Assembly (NCBI GenBank): GCA_945885345.1 | Contig: CAMCYP010000011.1 | Location: 1-37,851 of the forward strand | Reading direction: 5' to 3' | Source: Bordetella parapertussis | Lineage (GTDB): Bacteria; Pseudomonadota; Gammaproteobacteria; Burkholderiales; SG8-41 | DNA length: 37,851 bases | Shown here: positions 17,416-25,366 of the stretch, piece after piece | Layout: every line of letters starts with the position of its first letter | Position numbering within the stretch: the first letter of the stretch is position 1 | Made by a program: the position numbers and the translations under genes | The notes under the pieces: generated by a model | The model's input: the letters and a program-made list of their open reading frames with translations, nothing else | Database searches by the model: none | Told to the model about the DNA's origin: nothing

Positions 17416-18054
17416 TTAAACGGTGCCATCACCGAAGATAGTCACGCCATCACCCAGATGGTCGGCATCACCCCAACGCCCCGCGCGCCAGCGACCGCCC
17501 TCACAATCAAACCAGTTGAGGCTGGCATTGACCAGCGGCACCGGTCGCTGCGCTTCCAGCGCGAGTCCGCTGGCGGCTCGATACGCGGCGTCGAGTACCA
17601 GGCCGTGGGTCACGATCGCAATGGTCTGACCGGCATGGCGCGCGGCAAGTTCCTCCAGCGCTGCACGACAGCGTTCGAAAAATCCCGCCGGGCTTTCACC
17701 ACCGGGCACGGCATAGTGCGGATCGCGCGACATGAAGCGCGTGTAAATTTCCACATCGTGTTTTTCCATCTCGGCACGCGTCATCCCTTCAAACAACCCG
17801 AAATGACGTTCGCGCAGCCGCGTGTCATCGATGATCGCGTGGCCGGTGGCCTCGGCGATGCGTTGCGCAGTCAGCCGCGCGCGCGGCAGATCGCTGGAAT
17901 ACAAGGCGGTAAACGGCATGGCCTGCAATCGCTCGCCCAGCCGGCACGCCTGCCACACGCCACGCTCGGTCAGCGGGCTGTCGAGCTGGCCCTGCATGCG
18001 GCGTTCGGTATTCCACAGGGTTTCGCCGTGGCGGATCAGGATCAGTTGAGTCAT
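17416..18054 (-). CDS. Histidine phosphatase (phosphoglycerate mutase-like)
   Basis: Cytoplasmic protein of 212 residues from the ATG at 18054 (MTQLILIRHGETLWN). The phosphohistidine motif RHGE is at residues 8-11. ERHFGLFEGMTRAEME supplies the typical Glu, and the second catalytic His is in AIVTHGLVLDAA. The family covers cofactor-dependent phosphoglycerate mutases, CobC-like and broad-specificity phosphatases. The GLFEGMT and LDSPLTERG stretches fit a GpmB/CobC-like phosphatase rather than glycolytic GpmA. The frame is open upstream to 18306, but that part overlaps the divergent TSUP gene and is not conserved. Confidence 0.9.
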   Translation of the reverse strand: MTQLILIRHGETLWNTERRMQGQLDSPLTERGVWQACRLGERLQAMPFTALYSSDLPRARLTAQRIAEATGHAIIDDTRLRERHFGLFEGMTRAEMEKHDVEIYTRFMSRDPHYAVPGGESPAGFFERCRAALEELAARHAGQTIAIVTHGLVLDAAYRAASGLALEAQRPVPLVNASLNWFDCEGGRWRAGRWGDADHLGDGVTIFGDGTV

Positions 18055-18062
18055 TGCAGACC

Positions 18063-18123
18063 GTGAACGGGTGAATGTGTCAAGGGAACACTTGAAGCGG
18101 AGCAGAAGGAGTGAACGGGTGAA
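18063..18123. repeat. Direct repeat GTGAACGGGTGAA, two copies 48 bp apart
   Basis: The 13-base word GTGAACGGGTGAA occurs at 18063-18075 and 18111-18123, in the 123-base divergent gap between the histidine phosphatase and TSUP genes. On the minus strand a TTGACA lies between the copies. It may be a regulator binding pair or a small repeat element. Confidence 0.45.
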
Positions 18124-18177
18124 CAACATGCCTGTTCCATCCGGCACCGCGGATTCTACCGGTTTATACTCCGCGCG

Positions 18178-18927
18178 ATGCCTATTGCCGACCTGCTGCA
18201 GCTCCACATCCTGATCCTCGCGCCGCTGATCGTGTTTGCGGCCTTCGTGGTATTCGGCGTCACCGGTTTTGGCTCGACGCTGATGGCAGTGCCGCTGCTG
18301 GCGCACCTGTTCCCGTTGAAATTCGTGGTGCCGTTTTTTGTGATCCTCGACTGCGTCGGCGCTTTCAACATGGGCCTGCGGCTGCGCGCCGACCTGATGC
18401 GCCGTGAAACCTTGCTTCTGCTGCCCTTCCTCGCCGCCGGCATACTCGCCGGGGTCTGGATGCTGGTGCGCTTCAGCCCGGAACTGCTGCTCGGCGGCCT
18501 CGGGATGTTCGTGGTAATTTTTGGTGTTTCATACGTGCTCAAAAGCGGCAAGGGCATGCCGCTGCCGCACTGGATCGGCGCGCCGATCGGCCTTTTCGGC
18601 GGCACCACCTCGGCAATGTTCGGCATCGGCGGTCCGATCTATGTTTTTTTCCTCACTGGGCGCGGCGCCACGCCGACGCAGATCCGCGCCACCATGCCGG
18701 TGATTTTCATGTTCACCACGATCGCACGCATCGTGCTGTTTATTTTCGCCGGACTGTATTCGCCGGCGGCGCTGGTCGCAGCGGCCGCGCTGCTGCCGGT
18801 GATGGCGCTGGGGGTGTGGACCGGCCACCATCTGCACCTGAACCTGTCGCAGGAAACAGTGATCCGTGTGATGGGTGTGCTGCTGGTGCTGAGCGGCGCT
18901 TCATTAATCTACCGCGCGCTCGCCTGA
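18178..18927 (+). CDS. TSUP/TauE-SafE family membrane transporter
   Basis: Inner-membrane protein of 249 residues with about eight hydrophobic segments. Two copies of the family's glycine-rich motif are seen: FVVFGVTGFGSTLMAVPLL near residue 22 and LFGGTTSAMFGIGGPIYVFFL near 140. TauE/SafE proteins export sulfite, sulfoacetate or related organosulfur anions; the substrate here is unknown. It converges on a sulfatase gene 29 bases away. A shared sulfur role is tempting, but the two are on opposite strands. Confidence 0.9.
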   Translation: MPIADLLQLHILILAPLIVFAAFVVFGVTGFGSTLMAVPLLAHLFPLKFVVPFFVILDCVGAFNMGLRLRADLMRRETLLLLPFLAAGILAGVWMLVRFSPELLLGGLGMFVVIFGVSYVLKSGKGMPLPHWIGAPIGLFGGTTSAMFGIGGPIYVFFLTGRGATPTQIRATMPVIFMFTTIARIVLFIFAGLYSPAALVAAAALLPVMALGVWTGHHLHLNLSQETVIRVMGVLLVLSGASLIYRALA

Positions 18928-18956
18928 CACCGCCAAAAATGCAGCGGGACATGCCG

Positions 18957-20324
18957 TCAGCGCTTGCTCGCCCCCGGCACATAATCGTCCGGCGCCCCGG
19001 GCGGAATCGGCGGATTGCGTTTCAGACCCTCCTGGAATTCGTGGATCATGTGGCGCAAGGGCGTGCGCGCCCAGCTTGCGAGGCTGTTGACGTCAGTCTC
19101 CTCTTTCGGATCCTGGGTCAGGTTGAACAGCAGCGGTGATTCGAGATGGTTTGCGCCGGCATTGGGTTCCGGCTCCCAGATCAGATGCATTTTCCAGTCG
19201 CGCCATTTGGCGGCGCGCAGTTCGGTCTTGATGTAGAACACCAGACCTTCGCGCGCTGATTTTTCGGTTTTACCGGTGAAAAAATCCAGCTGGTCGAGGC
19301 CGTCGATCGGACGATCGGCGGGCAGAGCCGCGCCGACAATGCCGGCCAGCGTGGTGTAGAGATCCGTCACCTGCACGATTTCATTCGACACGCCGCCCGC
19401 CGGAATGCGCCCCGGCCAGCGCAGCATGCACGGCGCACGCAGCCCGCCCTCCATCGCGGTGTGATACGTGCCCTGCCACATGCCGGCCGAACCGCGCCAC
19501 GGCCTGCGGAATTCCGGGCCGTTGTCGCTGGCGAAAATAAACAGCGTGTTCTGCGCAATACCGAGTTGCGCCACGGTATCGACCAGCTGCCCGACTCGAT
19601 GATCCATTTCCACCATCGCATCGGCAAAATCGCCGGCACCGCTTTTACCGGCGAAATCCATATGAGGAATCGTCGGATAGTGCAGTTGCGTCAGCGGCAC
19701 ATAGGAAAAGAAGGGCTTGCCGGCCTTGCACTGTCGCGCGATGAATTCCTGTGCACGGGCAACGAGTTCGCCATCGATGCGGCGGCGCATGTCGAGGTCG
19801 TAGAGCGCGACCTCGCGCGGGATTTCACCGGCCTTCGCTTCCAGCACATACGGCAACGGCGTGACTTTCGGATCGTAACCGGCGGAACTGGTGAACATGC
19901 TTTCATTGGTGGTGCGCGGAATGCCGTACCACTCGTCAAAGCCGCGATCCGTCGGAAATCGCCCGGCCCGGTCGCCGAGATGCCATTTGCCGTGGATCGC
20001 CGTTGCGTAACCCTGTGCTTTAAGCAATTGCGCCAGTGTGATTTCCCAGGGGATGATGCCCTGCGGCAATCCCGCCGGTACCGACTGCAGCGCGCCGGTG
20101 CGGATCGGATGGCGGCCGGTCATCAGCGCCGAGCGCGTCGGTACGCAATCACTTTCGACATTGAAATTGAGCAGGCGCAGGCCTTCCGCGGCCAGCGCGT
20201 CGATGCGCGGGGTCGGCGCGCCGCGCAGCAATCCGCCGCCATAACAGCCCAGTTCACCCCAGCCGAGGTTGTCGGCGAGGATCAGCACAATATTGGGAAA
20301 ATTTGATTGCGATGACTTGCTCAT
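18957..20324 (-). CDS. Arylsulfatase-family sulfatase
   Basis: Protein of 455 residues with the sulfatase motif CVPTRSALMTGRHPIRTG; Cys60 of C-x-P-x-R is the residue converted to formylglycine. The metal-binding start is LILADNLGWGELGCYGGG, and the second metal pair is in FASDNGPEFRRPW. No signal peptide is evident, so a cytoplasmic location is likely. It hydrolyses a sulfate ester; the substrate is unknown. A formylglycine-generating or anSME enzyme is required and is not in the window. No Shine-Dalgarno is seen before the ATG at 20324. Confidence 0.92.
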   Translation of the reverse strand: MSKSSQSNFPNIVLILADNLGWGELGCYGGGLLRGAPTPRIDALAAEGLRLLNFNVESDCVPTRSALMTGRHPIRTGALQSVPAGLPQGIIPWEITLAQLLKAQGYATAIHGKWHLGDRAGRFPTDRGFDEWYGIPRTTNESMFTSSAGYDPKVTPLPYVLEAKAGEIPREVALYDLDMRRRIDGELVARAQEFIARQCKAGKPFFSYVPLTQLHYPTIPHMDFAGKSGAGDFADAMVEMDHRVGQLVDTVAQLGIAQNTLFIFASDNGPEFRRPWRGSAGMWQGTYHTAMEGGLRAPCMLRWPGRIPAGGVSNEIVQVTDLYTTLAGIVGAALPADRPIDGLDQLDFFTGKTEKSAREGLVFYIKTELRAAKWRDWKMHLIWEPEPNAGANHLESPLLFNLTQDPKEETDVNSLASWARTPLRHMIHEFQEGLKRNPPIPPGAPDDYVPGASKR

Positions 20325-20594
20325 GAGGGATACCGATGATTACCTGATTTGATTCAGTGGTTTTTAACGGCTTGTTTTCAGCATCGGCACATCGTGCCGC
20401 AACAGCGCATTTGCTGCAAATCTTCCTTGCAAATCAGCCTCCATACGCCCATACTCCGCGCCGGCGGTTGGATGTCAGTCTACTCTTCGTGTCCGTTCGG
20501 ACGATTCTCGTTCGGATGCCTCTGTTTGGTCTTCTCCACACGTCATTGATACCGCGTCCAATTCCCGACGCGACCCATTTCCGGAGAAGCAAGC
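20325..20594. other. Intergenic region with csp leader
   Basis: The 270-base divergent gap has no gene. Its right half likely forms the leader of the cold-shock mRNA, with a small hairpin GTCC-GTTC-GGAC at about 20489-20500. Csp leaders are often long and temperature-responsive in other bacteria; that behaviour is not shown here. Confidence 0.4.
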
Positions 20595-20804
20595 ATGGCT
20601 ACCATCGGCACCGTAAAATTTTTCAACGCCACCAAGGGTTTCGGCTTTATTCAGCCGCAGGACCAGTCCAAGGACGTATTCGTGCACATTTCGGCGGTCG
20701 AACACGCCGGCATGAAAACCCTGACTGAAAACCAGCAGGTTTCATTCGACATCGAACGCGGTCAGGACGGCCGTTCATCCGCAATCAATCTGGCAGCCGT
20801 TTAA
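20595..20804 (+). CDS. Cold-shock domain protein, CspA family
   Basis: A 69-residue single cold-shock domain that binds single-stranded RNA/DNA. RNP1 is KGFGFI and RNP2 is VFVHIS, and the N-terminus [15 protein letters not shown] is classic. GGAG precedes the ATG by about 9 bases after a long leader. A hairpin and the IF-1 gene follow at a 73-base gap, so partial co-transcription with infA is possible, giving a cold/translation pair. Confidence 0.96.
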   Translation: MATIGTVKFFNATKGFGFIQPQDQSKDVFVHISAVEHAGMKTLTENQQVSFDIERGQDGRSSAINLAAV

Positions 20805-20822
20805 TCGTCCGCTCATCCGCCG

Positions 20823-20845
20823 GCGCGACGCGTTTTGCGTCGCGC
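20823..20845 (+). terminator. Hairpin between csp and infA, possible weak terminator
   Basis: A perfect 9-bp stem, GCGCGACGC (20823-20831) and GCGTCGCGC (20837-20845), closes a GTTTT loop. No T-run follows (TGATTGAC), so it may be an mRNA-stabilising or attenuating hairpin rather than a full terminator. Confidence 0.5.
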
Positions 20846-20877
20846 TGATTGACTCACCCTCTACAGGAAATTTGCCA

Positions 20878-21150
20878 ATGTCCAAAGAAGATATGGTCGA
20901 ATACGAGGGCGTCATCGACGAGGTGCTGCCCAATACGATGTTTCGCGTCAAGCTGGAAAACGGCCACGCCGTCACCGCTTACGCATCGGGCAAGATCCGC
21001 AAACACCGCATCCGCATCCTCGCCGGCGACCGCGTCACCATCGAGATCTCACCCTACGACCTGAACAAGGGTCGCATCAGCTTTCGCCACAAGGATGAAC
21101 GCGCCGGTCCGCCCGGAGGCGCGCGCCCCGCTTTCGTCAAACGGCGTTAA
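20878..21150 (+). CDS. infA: Translation initiation factor IF-1, long second-type form
   Basis: IF-1 of 90 residues from the ATG at 20878, with AGGAA 8 bases upstream. The S1-like OB fold is clear: [21 protein letters not shown], then [16 protein letters not shown] and [17 protein letters not shown]-1 binds the 30S A site with IF-2 and IF-3. The canonical protein ends near residue 72; here about 18 more residues ([18 protein letters not shown]) form a basic tail. Betaproteobacteria often carry two IF-1 genes, and the extra one away from the ribosomal operon is long like this. Confidence 0.95.
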   Translation: MSKEDMVEYEGVIDEVLPNTMFRVKLENGHAVTAYASGKIRKHRIRILAGDRVTIEISPYDLNKGRISFRHKDERAGPPGGARPAFVKRR

Positions 21151-21164
21151 GCAGGGCTGCTCCC

Positions 21165-21680
21165 TCAGTTCGATTTTTTCCCGCGCGCAGCCTTTCCCAC
21201 CGGCGGCGCGCCCGGCAGCGGCAATGCCGTCTTGTATTTGACCTGCTTCAGCGCAAAACTCGATTTCAGATTGCCGACACCGGGAATCTTCGCCAGAAAA
21301 TCGACGATGAAGCGCTCCAGCGCCTGCACGTCGGCCACCATCACCCGCAGCATGTAGTCCGAGTCGCCGGTCATCAGGTAACACTCCATGACCTCGGGCC
21401 GCTCGGCGATCGCGCGCTCGAAAAGCTCCAGCGCCTTTTCCACCTGCCGCTCCAGCCGCACCTGGATAAACACCGACACCGTCAGCCCCAGCGCCAGCGC
21501 ATCGAGCAGCGTGACATAGCGGCTGATCAGCCCGCCTTCCTCCAGCCGCCGCACCCGCGCCAGGCAGGGTGACGGTGACAAATTGACCGCACGCGCCAGC
21601 TCGACGTTGGACAGCCGCGCATCCTGCTGCAGCCGGGCGAGGATTTTCCAGTCTGTTGCATCGAGATCTATTTTTGGCAT
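21165..21680 (-). CDS. Lrp/AsnC-family transcriptional regulator
   Basis: DNA-binding regulator of 171 residues. The N-terminal helix-turn-helix is [33 protein letters not shown], and the C-terminal ligand-binding RAM domain contains [17 protein letters not shown]. The last about 20 residues are a basic tail (KAARGKKSN). It is divergent from the AceE-like gene, with AT-rich DNA and inverted repeats between. In Pseudomonas, MdeR of the same family activates the divergent mdeAB genes, so this protein likely controls the adjacent dehydrogenase in response to an amino acid. Confidence 0.93.
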   Translation of the reverse strand: MPKIDLDATDWKILARLQQDARLSNVELARAVNLSPSPCLARVRRLEEGGLISRYVTLLDALALGLTVSVFIQVRLERQVEKALELFERAIAERPEVMECYLMTGDSDYMLRVMVADVQALERFIVDFLAKIPGVGNLKSSFALKQVKYKTALPLPGAPPVGKAARGKKSN

Positions 21681-21818
21681 TTTATGCTGAAAATTATTAA
21701 ATCAGCAGCATTATATGCTTATTTAATCCATAAAAACAACAAGATACGAAACCCTGTTCCGCATCCTTGCGCGTAACATCCCGGTCATGCGTGCAAGCCC
21801 GCGCGCGGAGGAAGCCCT
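21681..21818. promoter_or_regulatory. Divergent lrp/E1 promoter with Lrp-type inverted repeat
   Basis: The first 60 bases are very AT-rich against the GC-rich surroundings. ATGCTG (21684-21689) pairs with CAGCAT (21706-21711), and TATATGCTTATTTAAT follows. Loosely palindromic AT-rich sites of this kind suit Lrp-family binding. GGAGG at 21808-21812 is the ribosome site of the downstream GTG start. Confidence 0.5.
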
Positions 21819-24500
21819 GTGACCGACTTATCCGAACTTGCCGCCGCGTTCTGGCGCGTGATGCCCGCCGATCCAGACCCGACAGAGACCCGCGAATGGC
21901 TGGACGCTTTCAATTCGCTGATCGAATCCGGCGGCCGCGAACGCGCGACCTATCTGCTGCGCAAGCTGCTCGATGAGGCGCGGGCGCAGCGGGTGCCGAT
22001 GCCGCCGGTGCTGAATACGCCGTACTGCAACAGCATCGACCTCGCCGAACAGCCGCAGTTTCCCGGCAACCTCGACATCGAGGCACGGGTATCTGCCCTG
22101 GTGCGCTGGAATGCGCTGGCGATGGTGGTGCGCGCCAATCGCGGCGCCGCCGAACTCGGCGGCCATATCGCGACCTATGCCTCGATTGCCGATCTGTTTG
22201 AAGTCGGCTTCAATCATTTTTTCCGCGCCGGACAGAACGGCGATGCGGTGTTTTTCCAGCCTCATGCTTCACCCGGCATTTACGCCCGCGCCTGGCTCGA
22301 AGGCCGTTTGAGCGAAGATCAATTAAACAACTACCGCCGCGAAACCGGCGGACCGGGTACCGGGCTGTCGTCGTACTGCCACCCCTACCTGATGCCGGAT
22401 TTCTGGCAGTTCCCCAATGCGTCGATGGGCCTCGGGCCGGTCAATGCGATTTATCAGGCGCGTTTCATGCGCTATCTGGAACACCGCGGCATCCAGAAAA
22501 CCGCGGGGCGCAAGGTGTGGGCCTTCATCGGTGATGGCGAGATGGACGAACCGGAATCCCTCGCCGGACTGTCGCTGGCCGCGCGCGAGGGCCTCGATAA
22601 CCTGATCTTTGTCGTCAACTGCAATCTGCAGCGCCTCGACGGCCCGGTGCGCGGCAACGGCTCGCTGATCCAGGAACTTGAGGGGTTGTTCTCAGGTGCC
22701 GGCTGGCATGTGACCAAACTGCTATGGGGATCGGAATGGGATCCGCTGTTCGCGCGCGATACCGAGCATGTCATTCTTAAACGTCTGCACGAAACCGTGG
22801 ATGGCGAGTTCCAGAAATACGCCGCCACCGACGGCCATTTCAACCGCGAGCATTTTTTCAACAAGGATCCGGAGCTGCAGGCACTGGTGTCGCATCTGTC
22901 GGATGACGACATCGACCGCCTGCGCCGCGGCGGCCACGACCCGGTAAAAATCCATGCCGCCTATCAGTCGGCGATCAACCACCGCGGCCGGCCGACGGTG
23001 ATCCTCGCGCAGACCAAAAAGGGCTATGGCATGGGCCACTGGGGCCAGGGGAAGATGGGCGCGCACCAGCAGAAAAAAATGGAAGACGATGCATTGCTCG
23101 CCTTCCGCGACCGTTTCGCCTTGCCGATCCCCGATGCCGACGTCAAGGCGCTGAAATTCTGGAAACCCGCGGACGACAGCCCGGAAATGCGTTACCTGCA
23201 TGCGCGCCGTACTGCACTCGGCGGTTACCTGCCGGCGCGCGTCACCACGGCGCCGAAACTCGCGGTTCCCGTGCCAGAAGCCTATGCGCGCATCACCGAA
23301 GGCTCCAGCAGCCGCGAAGAATCGACGACCATGAGCTTCGTCAAGATGCTGGCGCAGATGCTGAAGGATCCCGCCATCGGCAAACACATCGTGCCCATCG
23401 TCGCCGACGAGGCGCGCACCTTTGGCATGCAGTCACTGTTCCGCCAGGTGGCGATTTATTCGCCCTTCGGTCAGCTCTATGAACCCGAGGACCGCGACGA
23501 ACTGCTCTATTACAAGGAAGCCCAGGACGGTCAGATCCTTGAAGAAGGCATCAACGAAGCGGGCGCACTGTCGTCCTGGATCGCCGCCGCCACCAGCTAC
23601 AGCGTGCACGGCACACCGATGCTGCCCTTCTATATTTTTTATTCGATGTTCGGTTTCCAGCGCGTCGGCGATCTGATCTGGCAGGCGGGCGACTGCCGTT
23701 CGCGCGGCTTTCTGATCGGCGCCACCGCCGGTCGCACCACCTTGTCCGGTGAAGGTCTGCAGCATCAGGACGGCTCCTCCCACCTGATCGCCTCCACCGT
23801 ACCCAACTGCCGCGCCTGGGATCCCGCCTATGGTTACGAACTGGCAACCATCATCCAGGACGGCACACGGCGCATGCTGGAGGCGCAGGAAGATGTTTTT
23901 TATTACATCACGGTGATGAACGAAAACTACGTGCAGCCGGCGATGCCGGCCGATGCACGCGAGGGCATCCTGCGCGGCATGTACCTGCTGCAGCAGGACA
24001 ATAAAGCGCAAGTGCAACTGCTGGGCAGCGGCACCATCCTGCGTGAAGCCGTCGCCGCCGCGGAACTGCTGCAGAACGATTTCGGCATTGCCGCCAATGT
24101 CTGGAGCGTCACCAGCTGGAGCGAGCTGCGCCGCGATGGCATGGCCTGCGCGCGCCACCACCGCCTGAACCCGGCGGCAGCGCCGCGCGTATCGCACGTT
24201 GAAGGATTACTCGCTCAACACGCCGGACCAGTGATTGCCGCATCCGACCATGTCACCGCCGTGCCCGACCTGATCCGCGCTTATGTGCCGCGACGTTACG
24301 TTGCGCTGGGAACCGACGGTTACGGCCGCAGCGACAGCCGTGAAAACCTGCGCCGGTTTTTTGAAATGGACCGCCACCATATCGTGATTGCCGCGTTGGC
24401 GGCTCTGGCGGACGAACAGCAGATCAGCCGCGCAATCGTCAGCGATGCGCTGCGCCGCTATGGCGTCACCGCAGCAGCCGCTGCACCCTGGGAATCCTGA
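21819..24500 (+). CDS. AceE-like 2-oxoacid dehydrogenase E1 (MdeB-like)
   Basis: Homodimeric-type E1 of 893 residues (E. coli AceE is 887). It starts at GTG with GGAGGAAG upstream. The thiamine diphosphate motif is GDGEMDEPESLAGL near residue 240, ending in VVNCNLQRLDGPVRGN. Other blocks are NTPYCNSIDL, LSSYCHPYLMPDFWQFPNASMGLGP and the C-terminal FGMQSLFRQVAIYSPFGQLYEPED. It decarboxylates a 2-oxoacid and reductively acylates an E2 lipoyl domain. No E2 or E3 genes are adjacent, and a divergent Lrp-family regulator is, as for mdeB (2-oxobutyrate) in Pseudomonas. It is therefore more likely an alternative or catabolic E1 than the housekeeping pyruvate E1, although that is inference. Methionine gamma-lyase (mdeA) is absent here. 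Confidence 0.9.
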   Translation: MTDLSELAAAFWRVMPADPDPTETREWLDAFNSLIESGGRERATYLLRKLLDEARAQRVPMPPVLNTPYCNSIDLAEQPQFPGNLDIEARVSALVRWNALAMVVRANRGAAELGGHIATYASIADLFEVGFNHFFRAGQNGDAVFFQPHASPGIYARAWLEGRLSEDQLNNYRRETGGPGTGLSSYCHPYLMPDFWQFPNASMGLGPVNAIYQARFMRYLEHRGIQKTAGRKVWAFIGDGEMDEPESLAGLSLAAREGLDNLIFVVNCNLQRLDGPVRGNGSLIQELEGLFSGAGWHVTKLLWGSEWDPLFARDTEHVILKRLHETVDGEFQKYAATDGHFNREHFFNKDPELQALVSHLSDDDIDRLRRGGHDPVKIHAAYQSAINHRGRPTVILAQTKKGYGMGHWGQGKMGAHQQKKMEDDALLAFRDRFALPIPDADVKALKFWKPADDSPEMRYLHARRTALGGYLPARVTTAPKLAVPVPEAYARITEGSSSREESTTMSFVKMLAQMLKDPAIGKHIVPIVADEARTFGMQSLFRQVAIYSPFGQLYEPEDRDELLYYKEAQDGQILEEGINEAGALSSWIAAATSYSVHGTPMLPFYIFYSMFGFQRVGDLIWQAGDCRSRGFLIGATAGRTTLSGEGLQHQDGSSHLIASTVPNCRAWDPAYGYELATIIQDGTRRMLEAQEDVFYYITVMNENYVQPAMPADAREGILRGMYLLQQDNKAQVQLLGSGTILREAVAAAELLQNDFGIAANVWSVTSWSELRRDGMACARHHRLNPAAAPRVSHVEGLLAQHAGPVIAASDHVTAVPDLIRAYVPRRYVALGTDGYGRSDSRENLRRFFEMDRHHIVIAALAALADEQQISRAIVSDALRRYGVTAAAAAPWES

Positions 24501-24507
24501 CCAGAAA

Positions 24508-25200
24508 TCAGGCAGCGCGGCGGCGTGTCGTTGCCGCGGATTTGCGCGGTGCCCGGCGCCGGGGTCGAGATACCATGGCCGCCGGGGTATGTCGCAGCCC
24601 GTCAAGAAATACATCAATGACCTCACTGGCGTCTCCCTCGGCAGGTATCGCATCCGGATTCACCACCCATTTGCTGATCAGTCCGTTGACCAGCGCATGC
24701 AGGCCTACAGCCGCGCGATGTGCATCGAGCCCCGCAGGCAACTGTTTGCGCGCAATGGCCGCCGCCAGCCCCTGCTCCAACCGGTCGAGGCAACCCGCCT
24801 GCATTTCACGGAAACGCTGCCACACCACTTCCATCTCATCGACGTATTCGCACTTGTTGAACACGATGTGAAAAACCCGCCGTCCCTGCGCATCCCCTGA
24901 AGTCCGCTGCAGAATCCCGACCAGCATGGCACGCACGCTGGCCAGCGGATCCGCTTCCAGCGCCGGATTGATCTGACAGGGCGCGTCTTCCATCGGCATG
25001 GTCACGCGCGCCACCATCTCACAGAACAGATCGGCCTTGTCCTTGAAGTGCCAGTAGATCGCACCGCGCGTCACCGAAGCCGCCTCGGCAAGGTCGGCCA
25101 GCGAGGTGCGTGACACGCCGCGCGCACTGAATACCCGTTCTGCCGCGTCAAGAATCTGGTTGCGGGTTTCCACTGCTTCATCTTTGGTGCGTCTGGCCAC
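24508..25200 (-). CDS. TetR-family repressor of the efflux operon (AcrR/TtgR-like)
   Basis: Regulator of 230 residues from a GTG at 25200, chosen because GGAGG lies 3 bases upstream and ARRTKDEAVETRNQILDAAERVF begins the family fold. The helix-turn-helix is TSLADLAEAASVTRGAIYWHFKDKADLF, as in AcrR/TtgR/MexR-type TetR proteins. The C-terminal region is the drug-binding domain (FHIVFNKCEYVDEMEVVWQ). It ends RRRAPRKSAATTRRRAA, a basic tail. Divergent to the RND operon over an AcrR-like palindrome, it very probably represses that operon and itself and releases on drug binding. Confidence 0.93.
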   Translation of the reverse strand: MARRTKDEAVETRNQILDAAERVFSARGVSRTSLADLAEAASVTRGAIYWHFKDKADLFCEMVARVTMPMEDAPCQINPALEADPLASVRAMLVGILQRTSGDAQGRRVFHIVFNKCEYVDEMEVVWQRFREMQAGCLDRLEQGLAAAIARKQLPAGLDAHRAAVGLHALVNGLISKWVVNPDAIPAEGDASEVIDVFLDGLRHTPAAMVSRPRRRAPRKSAATTRRRAA

Positions 25201-25264
25201 GATCCTCCAATATGGGAAGTAAGTACTTCGCCGGCTGATGCCGGGCGTTGTCATAAAACCGTAC

Positions 25265-25292
25265 TTTACATACATTCATGGTTGTATGTAAA
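25265..25292. promoter_or_regulatory. AcrR-like palindromic operator and divergent promoter
   Basis: TTTACATACA (25265-25274) and TGTATGTAAA (25283-25292) are perfect 10-bp arms with an 8-base spacer. The left half TACATACATT and the right half TTGTATGTA closely match the known E. coli acrAB operator of AcrR. TTTACA and TGTAAA could also serve as -35 and -10 on either strand with 16 bases between them, so repressor binding would block promoters in both directions. Confidence 0.8.
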
Positions 25293-25366
25293 CTGCGGCC
25301 ATCAATTATTTTTGATGCACACCGGTCGCCGGCCCTCCGGACGGCCACCTTCAGGGAAATAACAAC

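Noticed and set aside
18957..20324. Asn instead of the second Asp in the first metal motif (LADN) of the sulfatase as a sign of inactivity
   Set aside because: ADNLG is, to my knowledge, common in this sulfatase subfamily, and the Cys motif and the DNGPE motif are intact.
25200..25275. Upstream ATG start of the TetR gene at 25275
   Set aside because: It would place the start inside the operator, adds non-family residues and lacks a ribosome site; GTG at 25200 has GGAGG.
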